Notes: generated from the sequence alone by a model not told the origin. A stretch of DNA of 46,976 nucleotides from Nocardia arizonensis (GCF_001310275.1 NZ_LGYZ01000090.1:1-46976); one strand, 5' to 3'; numbered from the stretch's first letter, positions 16,390 to 25,484 are shown. A program made the numbers and translations.

Positions 16390-18891
16390 TTAAAGGTCCG
16401 GGGAACCGGAGTCGTCGCCGCCGACGAGTTCGGGCTCGTCGGCGTTGCGCGCGATCGCAAGCAAGGTATCGCCCTCGCCCAGGTTCATCAACCGGACCCC
16501 CTTGGTCTGGCGACCGGCCTTGCGGACCTGATTGGCAGCGGTACGGATGACGCCGCCCCCGGAAGTTATAGCGTAGAGCTCGTCATCGTTGTCGACGATG
16601 AGCGCGCCTACCAGACTGCCACGCTTGGGATCGTATTGAATCGTCAATACACCTTTACCACCGCGGCCTTGGGCGGTGTACTCCGCGATATCGGTGCGTT
16701 TCGCGTAGCCGCCCGCCGTCGCGACCAGCAGATACGTGCCCTCACGCACCACGTTCAGCGACAGCAGTTCGTCATCGGTGTTGAAGCGCATGCCCTGGAC
16801 ACCGGAGGTGGCCCGACCCATCGGACGCAGCACCTCGTCGTTGGCCGCGAACCGGATCGACTGACCGTGCGCCGAGACCAGCAGCAGATCATCGTCGGAG
16901 GAACACAGTGCGGCGCCGACCAATTCGTCATCGTCGCGCAGATTCACCGCCACGATGCCGCCGGACCGATTGGAATCGAAATCGGTCAGTCTGGACTTCT
17001 TGACGAGTCCGGTGCGCGTGGCCAGCACCAGATAGGGCGCGTCCTCGTACGACTGGATACGGATGACCTGCGCGATCTTCTCCTCCGGCTGGAAGGCGAG
17101 CAGATTCGCGACGTGCTGACCGCGTGCCGTGCGAGCCGCCTCCGGCAGTTCGTACGCCTTCACCCGGTAGACGCGGCCGAGATTGGTGAAGAACAGCAGC
17201 CAGTCGTGGGTTGAGGTGATGAAGAAGTGCTTCACCAGGTCGTCTTGCTTGAGACCGGCGCCTTGCACGCCCTTGCCGCCGCGCTTCTGGCTGCGATAGA
17301 GATCGGTCTTGGTGCGTTTGGCGTAGCCCGTCGCGGTGATGGTGACGACGACATCCTCGCGAGCGATCAGATCCTCGTCGGCGACGTCGCCGTCCGCGGC
17401 GATGATCTTGGTCCTGCGGTCGTCGCCGTACTTCTCGACGATCTCGGCCAACTCGTCGCGGACGATCGCGCGCTGCCGCTCCGGCTTGTCCAGGATGTCC
17501 TTGTAGTCGGCGATCTCGAGTTCGATCTTGGCCAGATCATCGATGATCTTCTGCCGTTCCAACGCCGAAAGGCGACGCAACTGCATGTCGAGGATGGCGG
17601 TCGCCTGGACCTCGTCGATGTCGAGCAGTTCCATCAGGCCGGTCCGCGCGGTGTCGGTGGTGGCGGAGCGCCGGATCAACGCGATGACCTCGTCGAGCGC
17701 GTCCAGTGCCTTGACCAGGCCGCGCAGGATATGCGCCCGTTCCTCGGCCTTCTGCAGCCGATAGCGGGTACGGCGAACGATGACGTCGATTTGATGCGTC
17801 ACGTAGTAGCGGATCATCTGGTCCAGCCGCAACGTGCGCGGCACCCCATCGACGATCGACAGCATGTTCGCGCCGAAACTGGTTTGCAGCTGGCTGTGTT
17901 TGTAGAGGTTGTTCAGCACGACCTTCGCGACCGCGTCACGCTTGATCGTGACGACGATCCGCATGCCGACACGGTCGGAACTCTCGTCGTGGATGTCCGA
18001 GATGCCCGCGATCTTGCCGTCTTTCACCTGCTCCGCGATGGAGTTGATGAAGTTGTCGGTATTGACCTGATACGGCAGTTCGGTGATGACGATCGTGGTG
18101 CGCCCCTTGGCGTCTTCCTCGATCTCGACGACGCCGCGCATGCGGACAGAACCGCGCCCGGTCATGTAGGCATCGCGTATGCCTTGGGTTCCGACGATCA
18201 GACCCGCCGTAGGGAAGTCGGGGCCCTTGATCCGCTCCATGCACGCGGCGAGGGTTGTCTCCTCGTCGGCGTCGTGATTCTCGAGCGACCAGTAGATCGC
18301 GTCGGCCACTTCGCCGAGGTTGTGCGGCGGGATGTTCGTGGCCATTCCGACCGCGATCCCGCTCGAACCGTTCATCAGGAGGTTCGGTACCCGCGACGGC
18401 AGCACGGCGGGTTCCCGTGCCTTGCCGTCGTAGTTGGGCACCATGTCGACGGTGTCCTCGTTGATGTCGCGCAGCATCTCCAAGGCGAGCGGCGTGAGCC
18501 GCGCCTCGGTGTAGCGCATCGCGGCGGGCCCGTCGTTCCCGCGCGAACCGAAATTGCCCTGTCCGTCCACCAGCGGATACCGCAGCGACCACGGCTGCGC
18601 CATCCGCACCAAGGCGTCGTAGATCGCGGCGTCGTTGTGGGGATGGTAGTTGCCCATCGTATCCGCGACGGGCTTGGCGGACTTCACATGTGCCCGGTCC
18701 GGGCGGTATCCGTTGTCGAGCATCGCGTACAGGATTCGACGATGAACGGGCTTCAGCCCATCGCGGACGTCCGGCAGCGCACGGCCAACGATGACGCTCA
18801 TCGAGTAATCGATGTAGCTTCTCCGCATCTCCATCTCGAGAGAAACTGATTCAACGTGGTCGGGCGGAGAAGTCAAGTCAACCTCATTCAC
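16390..18891 (-). CDS. gyrA: DNA gyrase subunit A with altered quinolone-resistance region
   Basis: An 833-residue GyrA, full length: winged-helix and tower domains with catalytic Tyr127 (AAMRYTEARL), then a C-terminal beta-pinwheel with GyrA box QKRGGKG from residue 535. It cuts and rejoins DNA, with GyrB supplying ATP, to introduce negative supercoils. The quinolone-resistance segment reads GNYHPHNDAAIYD. Asn86 (codon AAC, plus-strand 18634-18636) replaces the nearly invariant Gly (E. coli Gly81). Ala88 stands at E. coli Ser83, as in mycobacteria; Asp92 (E. coli Asp87) is kept. The loop GNFGSRGND, before the catalytic Tyr, has Arg where other actinobacteria have Pro. It is separated from gyrB by the diterpenoid operon and has its own spacer with a stem-loop and possible promoter. 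Confidence 0.98.
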   Translation of the reverse strand: MNEVDLTSPPDHVESVSLEMEMRRSYIDYSMSVIVGRALPDVRDGLKPVHRRILYAMLDNGYRPDRAHVKSAKPVADTMGNYHPHNDAAIYDALVRMAQPWSLRYPLVDGQGNFGSRGNDGPAAMRYTEARLTPLALEMLRDINEDTVDMVPNYDGKAREPAVLPSRVPNLLMNGSSGIAVGMATNIPPHNLGEVADAIYWSLENHDADEETTLAACMERIKGPDFPTAGLIVGTQGIRDAYMTGRGSVRMRGVVEIEEDAKGRTTIVITELPYQVNTDNFINSIAEQVKDGKIAGISDIHDESSDRVGMRIVVTIKRDAVAKVVLNNLYKHSQLQTSFGANMLSIVDGVPRTLRLDQMIRYYVTHQIDVIVRRTRYRLQKAEERAHILRGLVKALDALDEVIALIRRSATTDTARTGLMELLDIDEVQATAILDMQLRRLSALERQKIIDDLAKIELEIADYKDILDKPERQRAIVRDELAEIVEKYGDDRRTKIIAADGDVADEDLIAREDVVVTITATGYAKRTKTDLYRSQKRGGKGVQGAGLKQDDLVKHFFITSTHDWLLFFTNLGRVYRVKAYELPEAARTARGQHVANLLAFQPEEKIAQVIRIQSYEDAPYLVLATRTGLVKKSRLTDFDSNRSGGIVAVNLRDDDELVGAALCSSDDDLLLVSAHGQSIRFAANDEVLRPMGRATSGVQGMRFNTDDELLSLNVVREGTYLLVATAGGYAKRTDIAEYTAQGRGGKGVLTIQYDPKRGSLVGALIVDNDDELYAITSGGGVIRTAANQVRKAGRQTKGVRLMNLGEGDTLLAIARNADEPELVGGDDSGSPDL

Positions 18892-18949
18892 AGTCCGGAG
18901 CGAACATGCGCGGGCGCCGATCCAGGCCGAGTTACTCCCGCAGCCCGCT

Positions 18950-18977
18950 AGTGTACCTACTCACCAGGTACAACAAG
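18950..18977 (-). promoter_or_regulatory. Possible gyrA promoter
   Basis: On the minus strand a -10-like TACACT (18950-18955) lies 15-16 bases after CTTGTTG (around 18971-18977), about 60 bases before the gyrA ATG. It follows the stem-loop that ends the terpenoid operon. gyrA needs its own promoter here because gyrB is 14 kb away. The match is weak. Confidence 0.35.
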
Positions 18978-18992
18978 CGCAGGCCCACTCCG

Positions 18993-19032
18993 CGCGCGCC
19001 GATCCGACCACCCGGCTACGAATCGGCGCGCG
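18993..19032 (-). terminator. Stem-loop between the terpenoid operon and gyrA
   Basis: Arms CGCGCGCCGAT (18993-19003) and ATCGGCGCGCG (19022-19032) are perfect reverse complements with an 18-base loop. It lies 13 bases after the HMG-CoA synthase stop. It would end the twelve-gene transcript before gyrA. There is no U-tract. Confidence 0.7.
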
Positions 19033-19045
19033 ATGGACGGCGCTC

Positions 19046-20248
19046 CTAGCGCACCTTCTCGTACCTGCGAACGTGATCGTAGGTACCGAGGTACCGGAAC
19101 CCGCCCGCGCCGACTCTCACCGACGCGGTGCCGCGCGGGCGGACGTTGACGGCCCCGAGCACCTCCTCGGTCTCACCGAGTTGTTTGTGGATCAACTCGT
19201 AGTCCGCGACGGTGATCGGCGTGCGCCGTTCGAGATTCTCGATGGTCTTGGAGCGGTCTATGCCCGGCGAGTCGATGTCGACCACGCGGCCGGAGGTGAA
19301 CTCGGCCACGCACCCGGAGCCGTAGCTGAACAGACCCACCCGATCGCCGTCTCGCAGCGTTCCTTGTTCCAGCACGTTCGCGAGAGCGAAATACACCGAC
19401 GCGGTGTAGCTGTTGCCGATTCGCCGGTTGTAATCGAGGGTGTCGTTCAGACGCCGGAACGTGTCGTCGCCGTCGCCCGCCTCGGCGACGAGCGCCGTAT
19501 ACGCCTTCCGCGCCATTTTCGTGAACGGCTGGTGGAAGCAGATCCGCTCGATCTCACCGAGCGGGAAGCCACCGCGCTGGGTGTAGTCCCGCCAGCACTG
19601 CCGCACCGCGTCCAGGTACGCGTCGACGGAGAGCTTGCCGTCGACGACGGCGGTCGATCGATAGTTCGGACGCCAGAAGTCATCGACATCACTGGTGTGC
19701 AGCCCCGAGACCGGATCCAGTTCCAGAACACGAGGATTCGACGTGACGAGCATCGCGACGGCGCCCGCGCCCTGCGTCGGCTCCCCACCGGAGAGCAGTT
19801 CGTACCGTGCGTTGTCCGAGGCGACCACGAGCACGCTCTCGGTGGGATTGGCCCGACACAACGCGGCCGCCAGGATCAGCGCGCCGGTGGCCCCGTAGCA
19901 TGCCTGCTTCACCTCGAGCGCCCGCACCCTCGGATCGAGCCCGAGAAGCCGGTGCAGGAAGACCGCACCCGCCTTGGACTGGTCGACTCCAGATTCCGTG
20001 GCGAAGATGAGCGTGCGGAGCGGATAGCGCAGCCCGGCCTCCAGTACCGACCGGCATGCCTCGGCCGCCATGGTGATCACGTCCTCGTGCGGAGCGAGCA
20101 CACTCATCTCGTCCTGTCCGAGCCCGCTCGAGAACTTCGCCCGAGGTATGTCACGCGCGTCGGCGAGATCGTCCAACGACAGAACACACGACCCGGTCGC
20201 GTTTCTGATGCTGTCGATTCCTACCGGGATATATCCTCCGTCACCCAT
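19046..20248 (-). CDS. mvaS: Hydroxymethylglutaryl-CoA synthase
   Basis: A 400-residue thiolase-fold enzyme that condenses acetyl-CoA with acetoacetyl-CoA to HMG-CoA, the first committed step of the mevalonate pathway. The catalytic triad is visible: Glu85 (FATESGVDQSKA), Cys117 (EVKQACYGATGAL) and His239 (CFHQPFTKMA). The C-terminal GNSYTASVYFALANVL and FSYGSGCVAEF motifs are also kept. Length is normal for bacterial forms. It is the last gene of the operon; its ATG overlaps the end of the HMG-CoA reductase gene by 8 bases. Nocardia normally uses the MEP route, so this copy is probably dedicated to secondary metabolism. Confidence 0.96.
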   Translation of the reverse strand: MGDGGYIPVGIDSIRNATGSCVLSLDDLADARDIPRAKFSSGLGQDEMSVLAPHEDVITMAAEACRSVLEAGLRYPLRTLIFATESGVDQSKAGAVFLHRLLGLDPRVRALEVKQACYGATGALILAAALCRANPTESVLVVASDNARYELLSGGEPTQGAGAVAMLVTSNPRVLELDPVSGLHTSDVDDFWRPNYRSTAVVDGKLSVDAYLDAVRQCWRDYTQRGGFPLGEIERICFHQPFTKMARKAYTALVAEAGDGDDTFRRLNDTLDYNRRIGNSYTASVYFALANVLEQGTLRDGDRVGLFSYGSGCVAEFTSGRVVDIDSPGIDRSKTIENLERRTPITVADYELIHKQLGETEEVLGAVNVRPRGTASVRVGAGGFRYLGTYDHVRRYEKVR

Positions 20249-21281
20249 GCTGCCTTCCCCTTTCGATCTTCACGTGAGATTCCATCAATTCCCCGATATT
20301 CGTTTGAGCCGCCAACAAGGACAGCTCTCCGCACAGCACCGTGGCGGCGCATATCGCGGCCAATTTGCGTGACGCGGCCTCGTCGCCGGTGGCGTCGATG
20401 CCCATGCCACGCATATTTTCCGCGACAGTCGGCAGATTCTTCCCGGTGCCGACACTTCCGATGATCAAATTGGGCAGTTGACAGGAGAAATACAGGTCGC
20501 CGTTTCGGTCTTCGCAGTACGTGACCCCTTGCGAACCCTCGACGATATTCGCGACATCCTGTCCTGTTGCCAGGTAGAACGCGGCGATCATGTTGGCATA
20601 GTGCGCGTTGGCGGTACGAACGCCGCCCGCCAGTATCGAGCCGACGAGATTTTTCCGCACATTCAAGGAGACAAATTCCGCCGCAGTGGTCCGCAGCTGC
20701 GATCGCACGATATCCCGGGGGATCAATATGTCGGCGACGCAGGAGCGTCCACGGCCGAGTATTCCATTGATCGACGAATTCTTCTTATCCGTGCACATAT
20801 TACCCGAAATCGAGCCGTAGTCCGCGTAGGGAAACTCGTCCAGGAGGAAACGGAGAAGCCTCTCCGCCGCGAGGGTGGCCATATTGTGGCCCGCCGCGGA
20901 GCCGGTCGTGAAGGAGAACCGGACGAAGACGAGATTGCCGGCGACCTCGGTGTACGCCTCCTCCAGGCGCAAATATCGACTTGTCGAACTCGCCACGATC
21001 CGCAATTTGTCCAGCTCGGCGTGGATCCACTCGGAGATCCGGTGACCTTCGGCCGCGGTATCGGTGGCCAGGGCGACAGATCGGGTCATGCTCTCACGCA
21101 CCACCGTTACCGCGACACCCTCATCGACCAGGCGCGTCACTCGAGCACCCCGACCGACCGACGGCCACAGCGGCGACTCGTAGGTCGCCAGCGGCACCTT
21201 GGTCTCGGCACAGTAGTCACTTCCCGAGATCCGTATGGGCCCGACCCAGCTCGTGGGGAGGGGGGTGATCAGATCGGTCAT
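20241..21281 (-). CDS. mvaA: Hydroxymethylglutaryl-CoA reductase (NADPH, class I-like)
   Basis: A 346-residue enzyme reducing HMG-CoA to mevalonate. Visible motifs: ETKVPLATYESPLWPSVGRG (substrate loop with the acidic catalytic residue), FTTGSAAGHNMATLA (dinucleotide region), GNMCTDKKNSSINGILGRG (catalytic Lys), ATGQDVANIVEGSQG (catalytic Asp), and a His close to the C-terminus in LMESHVKIE. Short length and the DKK motif match the class I-like reductases of Streptomyces mevalonate clusters. ATG overlaps the isomerase stop by 4 bases (ATGA). Codon use here is less GC-biased than in gyrA or gyrB, in keeping with acquired DNA. Confidence 0.95.
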   Translation of the reverse strand: MTDLITPLPTSWVGPIRISGSDYCAETKVPLATYESPLWPSVGRGARVTRLVDEGVAVTVVRESMTRSVALATDTAAEGHRISEWIHAELDKLRIVASSTSRYLRLEEAYTEVAGNLVFVRFSFTTGSAAGHNMATLAAERLLRFLLDEFPYADYGSISGNMCTDKKNSSINGILGRGRSCVADILIPRDIVRSQLRTTAAEFVSLNVRKNLVGSILAGGVRTANAHYANMIAAFYLATGQDVANIVEGSQGVTYCEDRNGDLYFSCQLPNLIIGSVGTGKNLPTVAENMRGMGIDATGDEAASRKLAAICAATVLCGELSLLAAQTNIGELMESHVKIERGRQHG

Positions 21282-22414
21282 CGTGTCTCCAGTCCGTCGA
21301 TTTTCCGGCCAACCTCAGTCGTGATCCGGTGTGTGCCCTGCTGGGGGATCGGAATGCCCCTGGCCAGCAGCCGCTCACGCAGTCCGCCGGTCACGCAGAT
21401 CTCGGTCTCGCGCAGGTCGTCGACCGTCGAGCAGTTGAGTAGCGCGAACAACGCCGTGATTTCGTACTTCCATTCGGCGATGACTTCCGACAGCCGGTCC
21501 GCGCCTTCATGCAGCAGCAGCGACAGAAATGCGCCCGAGACGCCGACCGCGCGGGCTCCGAGCCGCAGGCACCGGACGACATCCAGACTGCTGCGGACAC
21601 CGCCGGAGCCGAGCAGCACGACGCCCGCCGTCTCGCAGAGATCCCGAATCTCGATGAGCGCTTCGGGCGTGGACTGCCCCCAGTCATCGAGGAAGCCGCG
21701 TCCCGCCATCCCGCCGCGCCGATAGCGCTCGATCCTGGCGAAGTTGGTGCCGCCCCTGCCGGAGACATCGATCGCCGACACACCGAGATCGATCAGCACC
21801 CGCGCCGAGTTCCAGGAGATTCCGAAGCCGACTTCCTTCACGATCACCGGGATCTCGAGCCGACGGCAGATGCTCTCGATATTGGGCCGCCATTCGCCGA
21901 AGCTCCGGTCACCCTCGTCCATCCCGAGTTCCTGAGCGGCGTTGACGTGCACCTGAAGTGCGTCGGCCGCCAGCAGGTCGACCGCGTACAGCGCCTGGTC
22001 CGCCGTGCAGTTGGCGTTGATATTGGCGAACACGATTCCGCGTGGGTTGACCTTGCGGAGGATTTCGAAGCTTCCGGCGGCGTCCGCGTCTCGGAAGATC
22101 GTGGCCATCGAACCGCTCGCGATCGGCAGGTCCGCGTCGCGGGCAACCGCCGCGAGGTCCGCGTTCACCTTCCGGGAGCGTTCCGTTCCGCCGGTCATCG
22201 CGTTGACGTACAGCGGATGCGCCAGCGGTCTGGCGAACATCACCTGGCCGAGGCGAACGTCATCGACACCGATCGACGGCAGCGCGCCATGAACGAACGA
22301 GACGTCATCGAAGGTCGTGGGTTCATCCTCGGGCGGCCGCGTGGCCATCGCCGCGTCCAAGTGTTCGTCCTTGCGCCGGCTGCGTGCACTGACGACCGGG
22401 ACTTCGGCAGTCAT
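21278..22414 (-). CDS. fni: Isopentenyl-diphosphate isomerase, type 2 (FMN-dependent)
   Basis: A 378-residue TIM-barrel flavoenzyme interconverting IPP and DMAPP. Motifs: RKDEHLDAA at the N-terminus, YVNAMTGGTERSRKVNADLA, HVNAAQELGMDEGDRSF (Gln used in catalysis), VKEVGFGIS, DVSGRGGTNF, and the phosphate loop LGSGGVRSSLDVVRCLRLGARAVGVSG. Type 2 isomerases typify actinobacterial mevalonate clusters. The start ATG at 22414 overlaps the phosphomevalonate kinase stop (ATGA). The frame is open for another 330 codons upstream, but that text is the shadow of the kinase gene. Confidence 0.96.
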   Translation of the reverse strand: MTAEVPVVSARSRRKDEHLDAAMATRPPEDEPTTFDDVSFVHGALPSIGVDDVRLGQVMFARPLAHPLYVNAMTGGTERSRKVNADLAAVARDADLPIASGSMATIFRDADAAGSFEILRKVNPRGIVFANINANCTADQALYAVDLLAADALQVHVNAAQELGMDEGDRSFGEWRPNIESICRRLEIPVIVKEVGFGISWNSARVLIDLGVSAIDVSGRGGTNFARIERYRRGGMAGRGFLDDWGQSTPEALIEIRDLCETAGVVLLGSGGVRSSLDVVRCLRLGARAVGVSGAFLSLLLHEGADRLSEVIAEWKYEITALFALLNCSTVDDLRETEICVTGGLRERLLARGIPIPQQGTHRITTEVGRKIDGLETR

Positions 22415-23502
22415 GACATCACCGTCCTCTCGTGTCCGACCGCGACGGGCAGATACCGAATGCCGCGGTCGGCCCAAGCCGAGCGCAGCCGCGCCCGCTG
22501 ATCGCCGCCGCGGGGGAACGCGATGATGCAGTCGCCGCCACCTGCCCCGGAGATCTTGGCGGGAATGCCCGAGCTGTCGCATGCCGCCAGGCCACGGGCG
22601 ATGTCGGCGGTCACGATCCGGCCGTGGGCCTGCCGGTCGAGTTCCGCGTAGGCCAGGCGAGCGAGTTCGGTGGCTCGCCCGATGCTGGTGATCGCACCTG
22701 TCCGCAGCCCGTCCGCCATACGGACGACGGACTCGCGAACAAGGTCCGCTGTCGACGGCGGCATGTCGAGGCCGGAGGGAGCCAGCACGGCCGAGTCCGC
22801 GGGCATCCCGGTCCAGCCGACCGCGACGTCGATGTCGCGGCTGGCGGGGAGCGGATCGATGCGAAGGCCTGGCCACTCGGCGGACACGATGTCGTGCAAC
22901 GCCGATCCTGACATGAGCCGATCGCGCAGCCACCGTCGGTCGAACGAGGTGTAGCGAATCCAGCCGCCGTAACAGGAGGCCACAATATCGGCACCCGAGC
23001 CGGATCGTGCGACCAACAGGTTGGCTATCAGCGCGATCTTGCATACCGCTGCCTGGTCCGCGGCCACACCGGCGGCCGTCAACAGGTAACGCACCACCGC
23101 GACCGTGACCGCGGCCGAACTGCCGAGCCCGTACTTCCGTTCGGTCTCCACATCGTAGAGTTCGCTGTCTATCTCGGCGAATACGCCCTCGTCGAAGCCG
23201 TGCCCGCCCTCGGCGGCATACGCGGCCACAACCGATACGCTCGCCTCGAGTCGGTCGGCGGGTGCGCTCAGACTCGACCACCGCGCTCTCTCGACGAGGG
23301 CGCGCGTATCCGCGACGGCGAACGACGAATTCCCCCCGCAGGCATCGATTCGCAACCGCCCGGGCGATTCGTCGGGCGGCTTCGCGGCGACCCGGACCCC
23401 CCAATCGGTGCCCGCGACGATCGACTCCTCGCCGGGTGAGACCACGAGGTACTCGCCCGCGATCATCAGCTTGCCCGCGGCCCGGCTCGTCTCAGTAGAC
23501 AT
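22411..23502 (-). CDS. Phosphomevalonate kinase
   Basis: A 363-residue GHMP kinase that turns mevalonate 5-phosphate into the diphosphate. Motifs: AAGKLMIAGEYLVVSPGEESIVAGTD at the N-terminus (GHMP motif 1 with EY), ERKYGLGSSAAVTVAVVRYL (ATP loop) and PAKISGAGGGDCIIAFPRG (motif 3). The GEYLVV signature and the position between decarboxylase and isomerase separate it from mevalonate kinase. The ATG at 23502 overlaps the decarboxylase gene by 11 bases. A longer start at 23592 would extend into it further and is not supported by family alignment. Confidence 0.93.
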   Translation of the reverse strand: MSTETSRAAGKLMIAGEYLVVSPGEESIVAGTDWGVRVAAKPPDESPGRLRIDACGGNSSFAVADTRALVERARWSSLSAPADRLEASVSVVAAYAAEGGHGFDEGVFAEIDSELYDVETERKYGLGSSAAVTVAVVRYLLTAAGVAADQAAVCKIALIANLLVARSGSGADIVASCYGGWIRYTSFDRRWLRDRLMSGSALHDIVSAEWPGLRIDPLPASRDIDVAVGWTGMPADSAVLAPSGLDMPPSTADLVRESVVRMADGLRTGAITSIGRATELARLAYAELDRQAHGRIVTADIARGLAACDSSGIPAKISGAGGGDCIIAFPRGGDQRARLRSAWADRGIRYLPVAVGHERTVMS

Positions 23503-24493
23503 CGCCGTCCTCCTGCACCGCGATGGCGGGACCGGCGAAGCAGGTCTGAACGTCGATTCCGGCGACAGCGCCCTTGAGTGCTCTCGCGACATCCTCCACG
23601 TCGCCCGCGCAGGTCAGCACCTTGACATTCGGTCCGGCGTCCATGGTGGCGTAGGCGGCGAGACCGGCGGCCCGCGCCTTGCGGACCGCGGATATCACCG
23701 CGAAGGTGTCGTCGGTCAGATACCGGATCGGCGGCTGCGCCGACAACATCACGGCGTGCATACGAAACGCGTTCGCCTCGGCCACCGCGCCCAAGGCGTG
23801 GATATCGCCCGCCTCCAGCGCGTCGAGCGAGGTCGCGAAGTCCCGAACCGAGGACGCCACCCAGGCGTCGTAGAACGGCGACGTCTCCGTGGTGAGCCGC
23901 ATTCCTTCGCTGCTGCCGATCTCCTTCGCCTTCGCCGATACCGTGACGACAACCATCGCGACATCGTCGGTCAACGGACTCGACACCGGTTCACCCGCGG
24001 AATTCGACGCGGTGCCGACCCGCCACGTCGAGAAGCCACCGTAGATCGATCGGCACGCGGAGCCCGACCCGCGTCGCGCCAGCAATGACAACGAGCGTGG
24101 GTCAGTGGCGAGGCCGTATGCCATGCTCGACGCGCCCGCCAGTGCGGCGAAACCGCTTGCGGAGGAGGCCAATCCCGCTCCGATCGGCCCGCCGTTGACG
24201 GTGTCGACCTCGCATCGCTCGGATCGGCCGCCGCGCGCTCTGACGATGTCGAGGAAATCGCGAACGCGACTGGCGAACGCGTCCGGCGCGCGCTCGCCAT
24301 TGACCCGAACGACATCGGCGTCGGATCCATCCGACAGAATCCGCACCCTGGTCACCGCGGGGTGAATGCCGACGGTGAGCGACAGGCTGTCAGTCGTGGC
24401 CAGTCCGTTCGCGGGATCGCGTTTCCCCCAATACTTCACCAGCGCGATATTGGGATAGGCGGTGGCCTGACTCCAGGTCGACGGCGATGTCAC
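23492..24493 (-). CDS. mvaD: Diphosphomevalonate decarboxylase
   Basis: A 333-residue GHMP-superfamily enzyme that phosphorylates and decarboxylates mevalonate diphosphate to give IPP. Motifs: ATAYPNIALVKYWGKRDPANGLATTDSLSLTV (family hallmark), GPIGAGLASSASGFAALAGASSMAYGL (ATP loop), RRGSGSACRSIYGGFSTW, EGMRLTTETSPFYDAWV and YATMDAGPNVKVL (catalytic Asp in MDAGPN). The start is GTG at 24493, in a 4-base GTGA overlap with the mevalonate kinase stop. Every residue expected for activity is present. Confidence 0.96.
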   Translation of the reverse strand: MTSPSTWSQATAYPNIALVKYWGKRDPANGLATTDSLSLTVGIHPAVTRVRILSDGSDADVVRVNGERAPDAFASRVRDFLDIVRARGGRSERCEVDTVNGGPIGAGLASSASGFAALAGASSMAYGLATDPRSLSLLARRGSGSACRSIYGGFSTWRVGTASNSAGEPVSSPLTDDVAMVVVTVSAKAKEIGSSEGMRLTTETSPFYDAWVASSVRDFATSLDALEAGDIHALGAVAEANAFRMHAVMLSAQPPIRYLTDDTFAVISAVRKARAAGLAAYATMDAGPNVKVLTCAGDVEDVARALKGAVAGIDVQTCFAGPAIAVQEDGDVY

Positions 24494-25473
24494 GCGGCGA
24501 CCTCCGATGCCGTTACGGTCCACACGTGCTCGGCTCCACATCCTCGGAGCGCTTGCTCCACCGCGGAGGTCCGATCCGTGCGGGCGAGCGCGATGACACA
24601 CCCACCCAGACCGGCGCCGGACAATTTCGCCCCGGCCGCGCCGCTCGCGGCCGCCGATTCGACCATCCGATCCAACGCGGGCGTGCTGATGTCGAACCGC
24701 GCCAGCCGCTGGTGACATTCGAGCATCGCCGAGCCGACCGCGGCCATGCTCGGACTCGATGACTCGAGATCGGCCACGGCATCGTCCGCGGCCGCCCGGA
24801 TCCTCCGCATCTCGCGACGATGGGATTCGCTGTGACGCATCAGATCCGCGACCTTCGCGATGGCCGCCCGGGTCGAGCCGAAGGTACCGGAGTCTCCGAT
24901 CACGAAAACCCAGTCCTCGGGATGGCCGATGCGCCGCCGAACCTTTCCGGTGCCGCCGTACATGCCGTCGCCGCGCGCGACGCATTCCACATCGAACCCG
25001 CTAGAGGTGCCGTGCGCGATTCGCTCGCCCACTTGCGCCAGCCGTATGCGCTCGGCCGTACCACGCGCGACGCCGCAATGGTCCAGCACGGCGTCGACGA
25101 CTGCCACGAACACCGACGCGCTGCTGCCCAGTCCCCGTCCCATCGGGACGGTGGAACGCACTTCGATGTGCGATCCCGCGGACATTTCGCCGCGACCGAT
25201 GGCGTCCAGGGTGCTTCGCGCCACCACCGCGATCGGCTCGTCGGATGCGTCGACCCCGATTCGCACGGTCTCGTCGGACGGCGGACCGAGTTCGGACTCG
25301 GTACCGACGGTCGCCAGAGTGCCCACCGCGCCGATATGGACTCCAGCTATCGCGGCCCCGTACAGCACGGCATGTTCACCGATGACGATCGCCTTCGCGC
25401 CGACGGGCCGACGCGTAGCCGATCGCGGGGCGGCACCGTGCCGGTCGGTGGCGCCCCACGTGCTGATGCTCAT
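24490..25473 (-). CDS. mvk: Mevalonate kinase
   Basis: A 327-residue GHMP kinase making mevalonate 5-phosphate. Motifs: VGAKAIVIGEHAVLYGAAIAG (motif 1, GEHAVLYG typical of mevalonate kinase), VPMGRGLGSSASVFVAVVDAV (ATP loop), GTSSGFDVECVARG and AKLSGAGLGGCVIALARTD (motif 3). The start at ATG 25473 is 11 bases after the ferredoxin stop; the upstream open frame is the shadow of the ferredoxin gene. The run of kinase, decarboxylase, kinase, isomerase, reductase and synthase matches the order of mevalonate clusters in Streptomyces and Kitasatospora. Confidence 0.95.
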   Translation of the reverse strand: MSISTWGATDRHGAAPRSATRRPVGAKAIVIGEHAVLYGAAIAGVHIGAVGTLATVGTESELGPPSDETVRIGVDASDEPIAVVARSTLDAIGRGEMSAGSHIEVRSTVPMGRGLGSSASVFVAVVDAVLDHCGVARGTAERIRLAQVGERIAHGTSSGFDVECVARGDGMYGGTGKVRRRIGHPEDWVFVIGDSGTFGSTRAAIAKVADLMRHSESHRREMRRIRAAADDAVADLESSSPSMAAVGSAMLECHQRLARFDISTPALDRMVESAAASGAAGAKLSGAGLGGCVIALARTDRTSAVEQALRGCGAEHVWTVTASEVAA

Positions 25474-25484
25474 CGCCGGATGCC

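Noticed and set aside
22415..23404. Long leftward open frame running into the IPP isomerase gene, suggesting a fusion
   Set aside because: The upstream text is arginine-rich shadow of the phosphomevalonate kinase gene; the isomerase has a proper ATG at 22414.
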